A stretch of 13,633 bases of DNA, taken from NCBI GenBank assembly GCA_002325605.1, contig DCSM01000011.1, positions 3,628 to 17,260 on the forward strand. The letters run 5' to 3'. The translations under genes and the position numbers were made by a program. This document shows positions 1 to 6,109 of this stretch, one piece after another; position 1 is the first letter of the stretch; each line of letters starts with the position of its first letter. The stretch is from Chloroflexaceae bacterium UBA1466. GTDB taxonomy: Bacteria > Chloroflexota > Chloroflexia > Chloroflexales > Chloroflexaceae. The notes under the pieces were generated by a model, which ran no database searches, was not told the origin of the DNA, and worked only from the letters and a program-made list of their open reading frames with translations.

Positions 1-686
1 GTTGTCCAAGCCAGAAAATTGCTGCCCAAAAGCTCAGATTTGCCTTCAGAAAGCCGAAAGCGCACCCAAACACTTGGATCGTCAACGCCTTCCTTGAACC
101 CCAAACTCACTTCGTGGTCGCTCAAACCCGTGCCGCAACGCGGGCAGTGCATCGTAACTTTGTAATCCCGATAGAGCAGGTCGCGCTGCCAAAGTTGCCC
201 AAAAATCCACCAGAGCGACTCGATATAGGCATTATCGTAAGTGATATAGGCATCTTCGCTGACCCAATAAGCTATTCTATCGGTAAACTGCTTCCATTCT
301 TGAATATATTTCCAAACGCTTGCACGGCATTTCGTATTAAACTCAGCTATTCCATACTTTTCAATATCTGGTTTACCACTAAAGCCGAGTTCTTTTTCGA
401 CTTCAATCTCGACAGGCAAGCCATGGGTATCCCAGCCTTCGCGCCTCCCGATGATTTTATAGCCTTGCATCGCTTTATAGCGCAGGATGACATCCTTGAA
501 AATGCGCGAAATAGAATGATGAAAGCCAGGCCTCCCATTAGCAGTCGGTGGGCCCTCATAGAAAATAAAAGGTTTTTCGCCAGAATCTAGCGATTTTTGC
601 ATTATCTGTTGAGAATGCCACCAAGCTAAAATCTCTTTCTCCTGGGCGGGGAAAGAAAAATTGCTGGGATTTACGGGTTGAAACAT
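1..686 (-). CDS. ileS: Isoleucyl-tRNA synthetase, N-terminal 228 residues (cut by window edge)
   Basis: Charges tRNA-Ile with isoleucine in the cytoplasm. The minus strand is open from the ATG at 686-684 to the window edge, so the C-terminal part is missing. What is seen: the class I ATP-site segment EGPPTANGRPGFHH (residues 44-57, GFHH taking the place of HIGH), then GWDTHGLPVEIEVEKELG (84-101), typical of IleS, and CPRCGTGLSDHEV (181-193) at the start of the editing-domain region. The EGPPTANGRPG form and the cysteine pair fit the type 2 (eukaryote-like) IleS group, which is family knowledge rather than a tested placement. The start is supported by the N-terminus FQPVNPSNFSFPAQEKEIL, usual for the family, and by a modest AAAGGAT ribosome site upstream. 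The leader is under 50 nt, too short for a T-box. It diverges from the radical SAM gene. Confidence 0.95.
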   Translation of the reverse strand, partial: MFQPVNPSNFSFPAQEKEILAWWHSQQIMQKSLDSGEKPFIFYEGPPTANGRPGFHHSISRIFKDVILRYKAMQGYKIIGRREGWDTHGLPVEIEVEKELGFSGKPDIEKYGIAEFNTKCRASVWKYIQEWKQFTDRIAYWVSEDAYITYDNAYIESLWWIFGQLWQRDLLYRDYKVTMHCPRCGTGLSDHEVSLGFKEGVDDPSVWVRFRLSEGKSELLGSNFLAWT

Positions 687-732
687 CGTGTTATCCTTTG
701 CACAACAAAAAATCGCGCCTTAGGGCCGAGGA

Positions 733-741
733 ATTATAGCA
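733..741 (-). promoter_or_regulatory. Extended -10 promoter of ileS
   Basis: Read on the minus strand this is TGC-TATAAT, a perfect -10 hexamer with the extended TGn element. The hexamer 17 nt upstream (AAGAGC) is not a recognisable -35, so the extended -10 probably carries recognition. Transcription would begin near 726, giving a leader of about 40 nt before the ileS ATG at 686. Confidence 0.65.
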
Positions 742-798
742 CATCTCTGAACGTTGCTCTTGCTGCCCGCCCGCAGCCTACTCAAAGCCCGTTATTTG

Positions 799-807
799 TG
801 GTATCAT
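799..807 (+). promoter_or_regulatory. Probable extended -10 promoter of the radical SAM gene
   Basis: TGG-TATCAT, a five-of-six match to the -10 hexamer with the TGn extension, 45 nt before the chosen GTG start. There is no good -35. It sits back to back with the ileS promoter in a 166-bp divergent intergenic region. It is weaker than the other promoters in this window. Confidence 0.45.
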
Positions 808-852
808 AGACAAGTTCGCATAGGCTAGAAAAACCTTTTAGTGGAGAATAAA

Positions 853-2100
853 GTGTTTCAGACGCGGAGTAGAATTCCCCCGCACTTCATTTTGCGGGAA
901 TTAACCCAGGTGGCGAAAGCCGATTGGCCGACGTTTACCTCGTTAGTAGACTTACAATTTGCGAAGGAAACGTTCAATTTACGCCATCCAATGGGCGCAA
1001 AGCATGGTTTGGGCGACAAAGTTCAACAAATCAGTTTGCGGATTACTGATATGTGCAATTTGCGCTGTCATACCTGCGGGCAATGGGGTGATAGCGGCTA
1101 TTTACGGGGCAAATCGCTCAAGGATCTCAAGCGAAACGAAGTACCGCTTGAGGTTTATAAGCGGATGGTGGATCAAGTCGTTGAGGCGGGTTGGAGGCCG
1201 ATTTGGTACATTTGGGGCGGTGAGCCGACGATGTACCCAGGGCTGTTTGAGCTTTTGGCCTATATTTCTGAGCGCAAAATGCCAATTATGATGGTCAGCA
1301 ATGGCACAAACCTCGCTGAACATGCCAAAGAAATTGTAGATACTTGCGAAAACCTTTGGTTAAGCCTTGATGGGCCCGATGCTGCCATTCATAATCAGCA
1401 GCGACCTGGGGTTGCAGCGAATCACGACAATTTCAAAGATGTAGAATCAGTTTTGATCGCGGTGCAAGCAGAGAAAAAACGCCGTAAAAGCCTTTTTCCC
1501 TATATTTCACCCATTTCTGTCGTCGCTCGCTACAACATTGAGCGCCTGGTAGACATCTATAAGTTTTCGCGGCAATATGCAGATACGCATATTTTCTATC
1601 TTTCGTGGTGGATTGACCCTGATTCGGCGGCGCAGCACACGGCGGATTTCCAAAAGCGGTTTGGGTTTGAGCCGCATACCCACACAGGCTGGATTGGCGA
1701 TTGGAAGGATTTTAATCACGATCTGGTCATTGACCAATTTGAAGCGATGCAAAAGCTCTACGATGAGGAGCTAAAGACTAATACCAATGGGCACAATCCC
1801 TGTTTGCCCCTAATGTACCCGCATTTGAAGACTCGTGAAGATGTTAAACGCTATTACACTGACCATAAAGCAGTCTTTGGCTACGACCAATGTGTCAGTA
1901 TCTATATGACAATGGAAATTGATAGTAATGGCGATGTCAGCTTATGCCGCGATTATCACGATTACGTCATCGGTAATATCAATACCGCTGCGATTCAAGA
2001 CATTTGGAAGAGCGAAACGGCGCAAAAGTTTCGCAAATCGATCAGCAGCGAGGGCTTAATGCCCGTTTGCCGCCGTTGTTGCGGCCTTATGGGCTACTAA
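853..2100 (+). CDS. Radical SAM protein with SPASM-like C-terminal cluster domain
   Basis: Cleaves S-adenosylmethionine reductively at a [4Fe-4S] cluster to start radical chemistry; the substrate cannot be told from sequence. The cluster-binding motif C-x3-C-x2-C is at C68, C72 and C75, followed by the SAM-site GGEP motif at residues 122-125. The C-terminal third has cysteines at 317, 347, 365, 406, 409 and 410, including the SPASM-type segments DSNGDVSLCRD (357-367) and PVCRRCC (404-410), so one or two auxiliary clusters are likely. An in-frame GTG also lies at 841, but a GGAG at 843-846 is six bases before the GTG at 853, which gives 415 residues and is preferred. Many SPASM proteins mature peptides or modify enzymes; no peptide precursor is seen here. 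A role in porphyrin or bacteriochlorophyll metabolism is only suggested by bchH 4 kb away. Confidence 0.85.
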   Translation: MFQTRSRIPPHFILRELTQVAKADWPTFTSLVDLQFAKETFNLRHPMGAKHGLGDKVQQISLRITDMCNLRCHTCGQWGDSGYLRGKSLKDLKRNEVPLEVYKRMVDQVVEAGWRPIWYIWGGEPTMYPGLFELLAYISERKMPIMMVSNGTNLAEHAKEIVDTCENLWLSLDGPDAAIHNQQRPGVAANHDNFKDVESVLIAVQAEKKRRKSLFPYISPISVVARYNIERLVDIYKFSRQYADTHIFYLSWWIDPDSAAQHTADFQKRFGFEPHTHTGWIGDWKDFNHDLVIDQFEAMQKLYDEELKTNTNGHNPCLPLMYPHLKTREDVKRYYTDHKAVFGYDQCVSIYMTMEIDSNGDVSLCRDYHDYVIGNINTAAIQDIWKSETAQKFRKSISSEGLMPVCRRCCGLMGY

Positions 2101-2121
2101 AAAGCCAGGTTTTTAGCTTAG

Positions 2122-2155
2122 AGGCCTTTGCGGTTTTACAAAACCGCAAAGGCCT
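2122..2155. terminator. 15-bp perfect hairpin between convergent genes
   Basis: AGGCCTTTGCGGTTT (2122-2136) pairs perfectly with AAACCGCAAAGGCCT (2141-2155) around the loop TACA. It lies 22 bases past the radical SAM stop and 85 bases past the stop of the minus-strand cassette. Neither side is followed by a T-run, so it is not a textbook intrinsic terminator. It may still stop or protect transcripts from both directions, or be a copy of a dispersed palindromic element. Confidence 0.5.
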
Positions 2156-2239
2156 TCAGAATGATTGACCGAAGCAGTAACGCTATATCTCATCTTGGCT
2201 TTACCCTCAAATGAGTGCAAATCAATGGTTAAATTGGGC

Positions 2240-2701
2240 TTAATAGTGGTGATCAGGAATGTTTGCTTCCGTGGTCTTCTCTTGCCCTGCTACAAAGGCT
2301 TTTTGCCCGACTTCAATGAGCCGTGACCTAATCGCGGTGAGAAGCTCTTGCTCGGCTGGCAGCCAAACGCGAATCTTTTGAACCTCAGTGAAATAAAGCC
2401 CAATCATTACCTGCTGCTGCTCCCACCGCAAGCCAAATTGACTTAGCTTGCGCCCCGCCCAACCAAACTCAGCCTCGACCAAAGCCCAATCTAATGCCAC
2501 CCCAGCTTGGATAATATCGTGCAGCCGCTGGGCCGTGAGGACCATGTTATGGCGGTGTAAATCCTCGCGGCGCTCCGTTGCTTGCGAAAGATAAAAGTTC
2601 GGTACGCATTCGGTCAGGTGGAGCGCGACGCGTTGAATTAGGTTCTCCCGTTCGGCATTTAAGTAATCTAAAACTTGCTCTTGCAATTCAGTGCTTGACA
2701 T
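2240..2701 (-). CDS. Small all-helical protein, possibly an RsbR-family N-terminal sensor domain
   Basis: Fourth and last gene of the overlapping cassette; 153 residues with no signal peptide or membrane segment. It looks entirely helical. The region 83-115, GRKLSQFG followed by a hydrophobic/aromatic helix (QQQVMIGLYFTEVQKI) and RVWL, recalls the helical bundle domain found at the N-terminus of RsbRD-like stressosome proteins and of some PucR-type regulators. This is resemblance by eye, not a search result. The start is the ATG at 2701-2699, with AGGAG at 2713-2709 seven bases upstream, inside the end of the preceding PAS gene; the two genes overlap by 14 bp in different frames. A free-standing input domain that docks on the PAS-STAS protein of the same operon is one reading. 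The exact fold and function are unknown. Confidence 0.75.
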   Translation of the reverse strand: MSSTELQEQVLDYLNAERENLIQRVALHLTECVPNFYLSQATERREDLHRHNMVLTAQRLHDIIQAGVALDWALVEAEFGWAGRKLSQFGLRWEQQQVMIGLYFTEVQKIRVWLPAEQELLTAIRSRLIEVGQKAFVAGQEKTTEANIPDHHY

Positions 2702-3182
2702 GGAGTTGCTCCTGGACTTGAAAGAGGTTTTCGAGCTGGCTATTAAGCCGTGCTTGATCCTTGCTTAGTTGGCGAATTAAGTTGGTCATTTCGCTATTGA
2801 TCGCTAAGACCTCATAGTAGACATCGCTGAAATTAAGTAGATCATTACTGCCCACAAAAAGCCATTGCCCACTGGCCAACCACCCTCCCCGGACCTGGAG
2901 CAGTACTGGCTCAACCTGCGTTGAGTGAAAGATCAGTTCCCAAGACTCGCTGGCTTGATCTGCTTCCTGCTTTAGCTCGGCCAAAAAGGCGACTCCTTTC
3001 TCATGCGATTCCCTGGTCAAAAGGTCAAGGAAGGGGCGGCCTAGAATCTGTTGGCCCAGGATTTGTCGCGCTAAGGGGTTGGCTTCGCAGACCAGATGCT
3101 CCGGGGTCAGAGCTAAGATAACGTCGTGGCTTAGAGCGCCTAAAAGCTTCGGGATGGCCGAGGTGGTAGGCACAATACTCAT
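2688..3182 (-). CDS. Single PAS-domain protein with C-terminal coiled coil
   Basis: Third gene of the cassette, 164 residues. Residues about 15-115 have a PAS-like pattern: SHDVILALTPEHLVCEANPLARQILG at the start (the segment 18-43), then GRPFLDLL at 48-55, and strands ending in GGWLASGQWLFVGS (99-112). Residues about 120-160 are heptad-like (INSEMTNLIRQL, then QARLNSQLENLFQVQEQL), so the protein probably dimerises or pairs with the similar coil of the PAS-STAS protein. There is no catalytic, DNA-binding or membrane segment. No cysteine-based LOV motif or evident haem ligand was recognised, so the PAS ligand, if any, is unknown. The ATG at 3182-3180 overlaps the TGA of the B12 gene by four bases (ATGA), a sign of translational coupling. 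It resembles the first half of the PAS-STAS protein without the STAS domain. Confidence 0.8.
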   Translation of the reverse strand: MSIVPTTSAIPKLLGALSHDVILALTPEHLVCEANPLARQILGQQILGRPFLDLLTRESHEKGVAFLAELKQEADQASESWELIFHSTQVEPVLLQVRGGWLASGQWLFVGSNDLLNFSDVYYEVLAINSEMTNLIRQLSKDQARLNSQLENLFQVQEQLHVKH

Positions 3183-3823
3183 CGTACAGCCTCCATTGCG
3201 CGGCGGACTGCTTCCCTCGCATTGGGGGCTGTTAGGTCTGCGCCCATCGCCCGATAGATTTCGGGGGCCCGATTGACAGGTTGCCCCCCAACCATTACTT
3301 TGACGTTTTTGCCAGCAGGAGCGTCCCGTAAGGCCCGAATGAGGTCGCGGGCTAATGGCACATGGGTGTTAAGCGTGATCGAAATAGCCAAAAGATCAGC
3401 CTTCCGACCCGTTACCGTCGCTACCACGTCGCTGGCCGGGACATTCGCTCCTAAGTAGTAAACGTCCCAGCCTTCGATTTCAAAGAAGTCCGCAACCATG
3501 CGAATCCCCAACTCATGAAGCTCTCCTCCGATGCAAGTCGCAACTAAAGTCCGCCCCAAAGAAGGGTTAGCGAAGACGTGATTATAGAGTTGCGCCATCA
3601 CGCTCTGCGTAATCGCTGTCGCCAGGTGTTCCTGGGCGACGGTCATTTTATTCATTTCCCACAACCGCCCAACTTCGTGCATGGCTGGTTGAAAAACATC
3701 CAAATAGAGGTCCCGAATATCTATCCCTTCCGCAAGGGCCGAACGGGCTACGACTAAGGCCTGGCGACGATTGCCACTGCTAAGAGCGGCAACGTAGTCT
3801 TCATAAACAGCATGAATAGTCAT
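3179..3823 (-). CDS. Stand-alone CarH-type cobalamin-binding protein (probable AdoCbl light sensor)
   Basis: Second gene of the cassette, 214 residues. Residues about 5-85 form the helical cap domain and 90-214 the Rossmann-like B12-binding domain. The cap has W55-x9-E65-H66, the motif that in CarH photoreceptors lies over the adenosyl group of AdoCbl. The Rossmann part has E101-x-H103-x-x-G106, H103 being the expected cobalt ligand, then LGANVP (124-129) and VGG (178-180). Unlike CarH or LitR it has no MerR-type helix-turn-helix, so an output must come from a partner. Domain content also fits the AerR/PpaA class and corrinoid proteins of methyltransferases, but W-x9-EH favours light sensing. 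An earlier in-frame ATG is at 3844; the ATG at 3823 is preferred because GAGGAG (3836-3831) lies seven bases before it and it makes a four-base ATGA overlap with the PAS-STAS stop. Confidence 0.9.
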   Translation of the reverse strand: MTIHAVYEDYVAALSSGNRRQALVVARSALAEGIDIRDLYLDVFQPAMHEVGRLWEMNKMTVAQEHLATAITQSVMAQLYNHVFANPSLGRTLVATCIGGELHELGIRMVADFFEIEGWDVYYLGANVPASDVVATVTGRKADLLAISITLNTHVPLARDLIRALRDAPAGKNVKVMVGGQPVNRAPEIYRAMGADLTAPNAREAVRRAMEAVR

Positions 3824-4695
3824 TGTTTGGCTCCTCTGGGCCAATGTAAGACAGCAGCTAAAGCATGGCTTAGATCACTATAGCTCACAAAACCCTTTAA
3901 TTCAGTCCCTAAAAGGACTATCGTTTGAGCAAAGGTGGGAATGATCCCGACTAAAACAGGCTTTACGCCTAACAATTGGAGGGATTTGGCCGTTTCGAGT
4001 AACTGGCGCGTAATCACAGGCGCAACATCTTCCGCAATGCCACTCAGGTCGAGAATGACATACTTGGCCCTGTGCTGTTTGACCGCTTGAAGCAGTTGTT
4101 GACTGATGCGCTTCGCTCGTTCAGCTTCGATGTGACCAATGAGCGGCAGGAGCAGAACCCCTGGCCAAAGGGGAATGGCGGGTGTGGAGAGGGCTTGAAT
4201 GGTCTGGAGGAGGCGACGCTGATCATTGAAGGCTTGCTGAAGGGAACGGTTTTGCCGATGCATCTCCCGCTGGGCTTCAGCTAATTCAGAGGTTAGATCG
4301 AGGAGTTCATCATGCATCGCGCTGACGCTCTGATCCTCAACTTGGCCCAAAATAACTAATTGCCCCGAATCATCAGCGGTATAGCCCCGGAGAAAAACTA
4401 GGCTATACCGCTCTGTTGTGCCCATTAAGATGTCCCAAGCTGCGGTAGGATTTTGGGGTGAGGCCGCCTTTGCAGCGGTCAAGAAAAGCTCTCCTTTAAC
4501 CCAGGCATCGGGGAGGAGAAGGGAGCGAAAAGCCTGCCCCTGCAAAGGAGTTGCACTCAGCTTTTGCGTCGCAGGGTTGGCATAAATGATCTCCCCTGCC
4601 GCATCACAGAGAATCACTAACTCTGTCAAATGCTCACAGAGGCCCATTTCAATGTTGAAAGTAACCACTTCGTTATCTCGCCATTCACGTTTCAT
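3820..4695 (-). CDS. PAS-STAS protein, RsbR-like stressosome component
   Basis: First gene of the cassette, 291 residues. A PAS-like domain covers about residues 18-120 (VILCDAAGEIIYANPATQKL at 27-46), a coiled-coil linker about 127-165, and a STAS domain about 172-285. The STAS part has the RsbR-type pattern: PLIGHIEAERA (184-194), VILDLSG (213-219), then LLGVKPVLVGIIPTFAQTIV (241-260) and LLG (261-263). In RsbR proteins a kinase (RsbT) phosphorylates Thr residues of this domain; Ser218 in DLSG sits at one such position, which is an alignment guess. RsbS and RsbT homologues are absent from this operon, so a kinase partner would be elsewhere. The start ATG at 4695 has no Shine-Dalgarno and lies eight bases after a consensus -10, so it is probably leaderless; a later GTG in the frame is possible. 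The stop overlaps the B12 gene start by four bases. Confidence 0.85.
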   Translation of the reverse strand: MKREWRDNEVVTFNIEMGLCEHLTELVILCDAAGEIIYANPATQKLSATPLQGQAFRSLLLPDAWVKGELFLTAAKAASPQNPTAAWDILMGTTERYSLVFLRGYTADDSGQLVILGQVEDQSVSAMHDELLDLTSELAEAQREMHRQNRSLQQAFNDQRRLLQTIQALSTPAIPLWPGVLLLPLIGHIEAERAKRISQQLLQAVKQHRAKYVILDLSGIAEDVAPVITRQLLETAKSLQLLGVKPVLVGIIPTFAQTIVLLGTELKGFVSYSDLSHALAAVLHWPRGAKQ

Positions 4696-4703
4696 GGGTC
4701 TAT

Positions 4704-4712
4704 ATTATAACA
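4704..4712 (-). promoter_or_regulatory. Extended -10 promoter of the PAS-STAS/B12 cassette
   Basis: Minus strand reads TGT-TATAAT, a perfect hexamer plus TGn. The last base of the hexamer is eight bases from the ATG at 4695, so transcription should start within a base or two of the start codon. The spacer (ATAGACCC) has no ribosome-binding site. A leaderless first cistron follows if this promoter is used. Confidence 0.65.
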
Positions 4713-4721
4713 TATTTATTT

Positions 4722-4731
4722 GTTTGCAAAC
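4722..4731. promoter_or_regulatory. Perfect palindrome GTTTGCAAAC, candidate operator of the cassette
   Basis: A 10-bp perfect palindrome centred 18-19 bp upstream of the -10 hexamer, where a -35 element would be. The promoter lacks a good -35, so a regulator bound here could block or recruit RNA polymerase. No cognate regulator can be named; the cassette itself encodes no DNA-binding domain. Confidence 0.35.
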
Positions 4732-4822
4732 CCAGCTATGCTAGTCTAAGCCGTAGCCTTTCTTAGAGACCAAAACCTTTTGATTGAGTTCCAAAGACCG
4801 CTTGTCCTCGCCCAAAAAAGGT

Positions 4823-5914
4823 TTATTGGGGAGGCTTGAGCTTGGCCGTTTGGGATAAAACCTCACAGCCTTGCGCCTGCAACAGCACTAAATCCTCTAT
4901 CCGCACCCCGCCCCAATCTGTAAAATAAAGCCCTGGCTCGACACTAAAGACGTTCCCAACTTGTAAAACATCTTCCTTTTTGCGGGCTAATGAAGGCCCT
5001 TCGTGAATCTCTAGGCCCACGTTATGCCCTAGACCATGCCCAAACTCTTCCTCAAATCCGTGTGCTTTTAAATAGTCCCGCGCCAGCGCATCCGCCGCTT
5101 GTCCTTGCATCCCTGGGCGAATCCCAGCGATTGCTTTTTGCTGCGCTGCCAGCACTAAGCCATAAATCTGCCAGAAACGAGCGTCTGGCTCACCAATCAC
5201 AATTGTGCGCGTCAGGTCGGCATGATAGCCCTCAAAAACCCCTCCCATGTCAATTATAATTGGTCTTCCTTCCCCTAACGGCTCCTCACTTGGTCGCGCA
5301 TGCGGCATAGCCGAATGCGGTCCAGCCCCAACAATTATTGGAAAGGACAGCCTTTCCGCTCCTCGCTCCCGCATGGCGACCTCTAACATCCACGCCACTT
5401 GCCTCTCTGTATAATTGGGATTAAGGTCCCGTGTCACGGCTTCTATAGCCGCATCTGTTATGGCAATCGCTCGCCGCAATTTGGCTATTTCAGTTGCATC
5501 CTTTACCGCCCGAAGCTTCTCGACCAGCCCTTCCGTAGGTTTTAGGCAGGCTGGATCAAGCCCTTTTTCACTAAATATTTCACCCAACTTCTGGTGCTGA
5601 TTAACCGTTAAATGGTCTGCTTCAAACGCAATTTGCCGCAGATCTAGCTCGGTAACAAGGTTAGCTAACATCTTTAATACAGGGACTTCGTTGCTCACCT
5701 CGCGCAGTGTGAATAGTGGAGCTTCTTTCTCAAGTTGAAGTCGATAGCGAAAGTCAGTAAGCACAAAAGCTACATCCTGAGTCACCAAAAGTGTTCCTGT
5801 AGAGCCTTGAAAGCCACTTAGATAGCGCCGATTAGTATCTTTCGTGATAAAGAGCGCTTCATATTTGTGTTCCTGAAGCATCTCCCGCAAGCTGGCCAGC
5901 CGTTTAGCGTGCAT
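4823..5914 (-). CDS. M24-family metallopeptidase, Xaa-Pro aminopeptidase type
   Basis: Predicted cytoplasmic dimetal peptidase removing N-terminal residues before proline, or splitting Xaa-Pro dipeptides. The N-terminal creatinase-like domain is about residues 1-130 and the pita-bread catalytic domain about 135-355. All five metal ligands of the family are visible: D222 (IDMGG), D233 (HADLTRT), H297 (GHGLGHNVGLEIHE), E326 (SVEPG) and E340 (VRIED). At 363 residues it has the usual length of bacterial Xaa-Pro dipeptidase/aminopeptidase proteins. The reading frame extends up to a TTG at 5959, but the ATG at 5914 is chosen because AAGGAA (5927-5922) is seven bases upstream and MHAKRLASLREML is a typical family N-terminus. 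It runs away from bchH and appears to be a single-gene unit, 127 bp upstream of the cassette, which has its own promoter. Choice between PepP and PepQ activity is open. Confidence 0.93.
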   Translation of the reverse strand: MHAKRLASLREMLQEHKYEALFITKDTNRRYLSGFQGSTGTLLVTQDVAFVLTDFRYRLQLEKEAPLFTLREVSNEVPVLKMLANLVTELDLRQIAFEADHLTVNQHQKLGEIFSEKGLDPACLKPTEGLVEKLRAVKDATEIAKLRRAIAITDAAIEAVTRDLNPNYTERQVAWMLEVAMRERGAERLSFPIIVGAGPHSAMPHARPSEEPLGEGRPIIIDMGGVFEGYHADLTRTIVIGEPDARFWQIYGLVLAAQQKAIAGIRPGMQGQAADALARDYLKAHGFEEEFGHGLGHNVGLEIHEGPSLARKKEDVLQVGNVFSVEPGLYFTDWGGVRIEDLVLLQAQGCEVLSQTAKLKPPQ

Positions 5915-5963
5915 CTGAGAGTTCCTTTTCTGCCCCTTAAAAGCAAAGAGGTTTGTCAAAAGA

Positions 5964-5985
5964 ATTGTACCAGCTCATAATAACA
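5964..5985 (-). promoter_or_regulatory. Two tandem extended -10 candidates for the M24 peptidase gene
   Basis: On the minus strand TGT-TATTAT (5985-5977) is followed by TGG-TACAAT (5972-5964); each is a five-of-six -10 match with the TGn extension. Transcription would start near 5970 or 5957, giving leaders of roughly 55 or 43 nt before the ATG at 5914. Which one is used cannot be told. Confidence 0.45.
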
Positions 5986-6045
5986 CAAGCTCAATGCAAA
6001 TCAAACTGGCTTTCTGATAAGAGCAGACAAAATTACTGTTCTACA

Positions 6046-6074
6046 TTAACTGCCTGCCAGTTATCTGCTATAAT
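6046..6074 (+). promoter_or_regulatory. bchH promoter with internal inverted repeat
   Basis: TTAACT (6046-6051, four of six against TTGACA), a 17-bp spacer, and TATAAT (6069-6074) preceded by TGC: the best-formed promoter of the window. Nested in it is the inverted repeat TAACTG-CCTGC-CAGTTA (6047-6063), perfect over 6+6 bases, overlapping the -35 and most of the spacer. This is where a repressor would act. It does not match the TGT-N12-ACA site of CrtJ/PpsR. Confidence 0.65.
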
Positions 6075-6109
6075 CTTCTTTTAATCTATTTATTCGTGGA
6101 GGAAACACC

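Noticed and set aside
114..590. Plus-strand open frame of 158 codons
   Set aside because: It lies antisense to the clearly conserved IleS coding sequence, and its translation matches nothing recognisable.
841..852. GTG at 841 as the start of the radical SAM gene
   Set aside because: No ribosome site precedes it, while GGAG at 843-846 is ideally spaced from the GTG at 853. The same reasoning moves the small-protein start from 11722 to 11710.
4773..4824. AAACCTTTT / AAAAGGTTT inverted repeat as a terminator of the M24 gene
   Set aside because: The arms are about 35 bases apart, AT-rich, and overlap the stop codon; too weak to call.
5915..5959. TTG at 5959 as the start of the M24 peptidase
   Set aside because: It adds 15 residues not expected in the family. 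The ATG at 5914 has AAGGAA seven bases upstream and a typical family N-terminus.
6000..6074. CrtJ/PpsR site (TGT-N12-ACA) upstream of bchH
   Set aside because: No match was found on reading the region; the inverted repeat present is of a different form.
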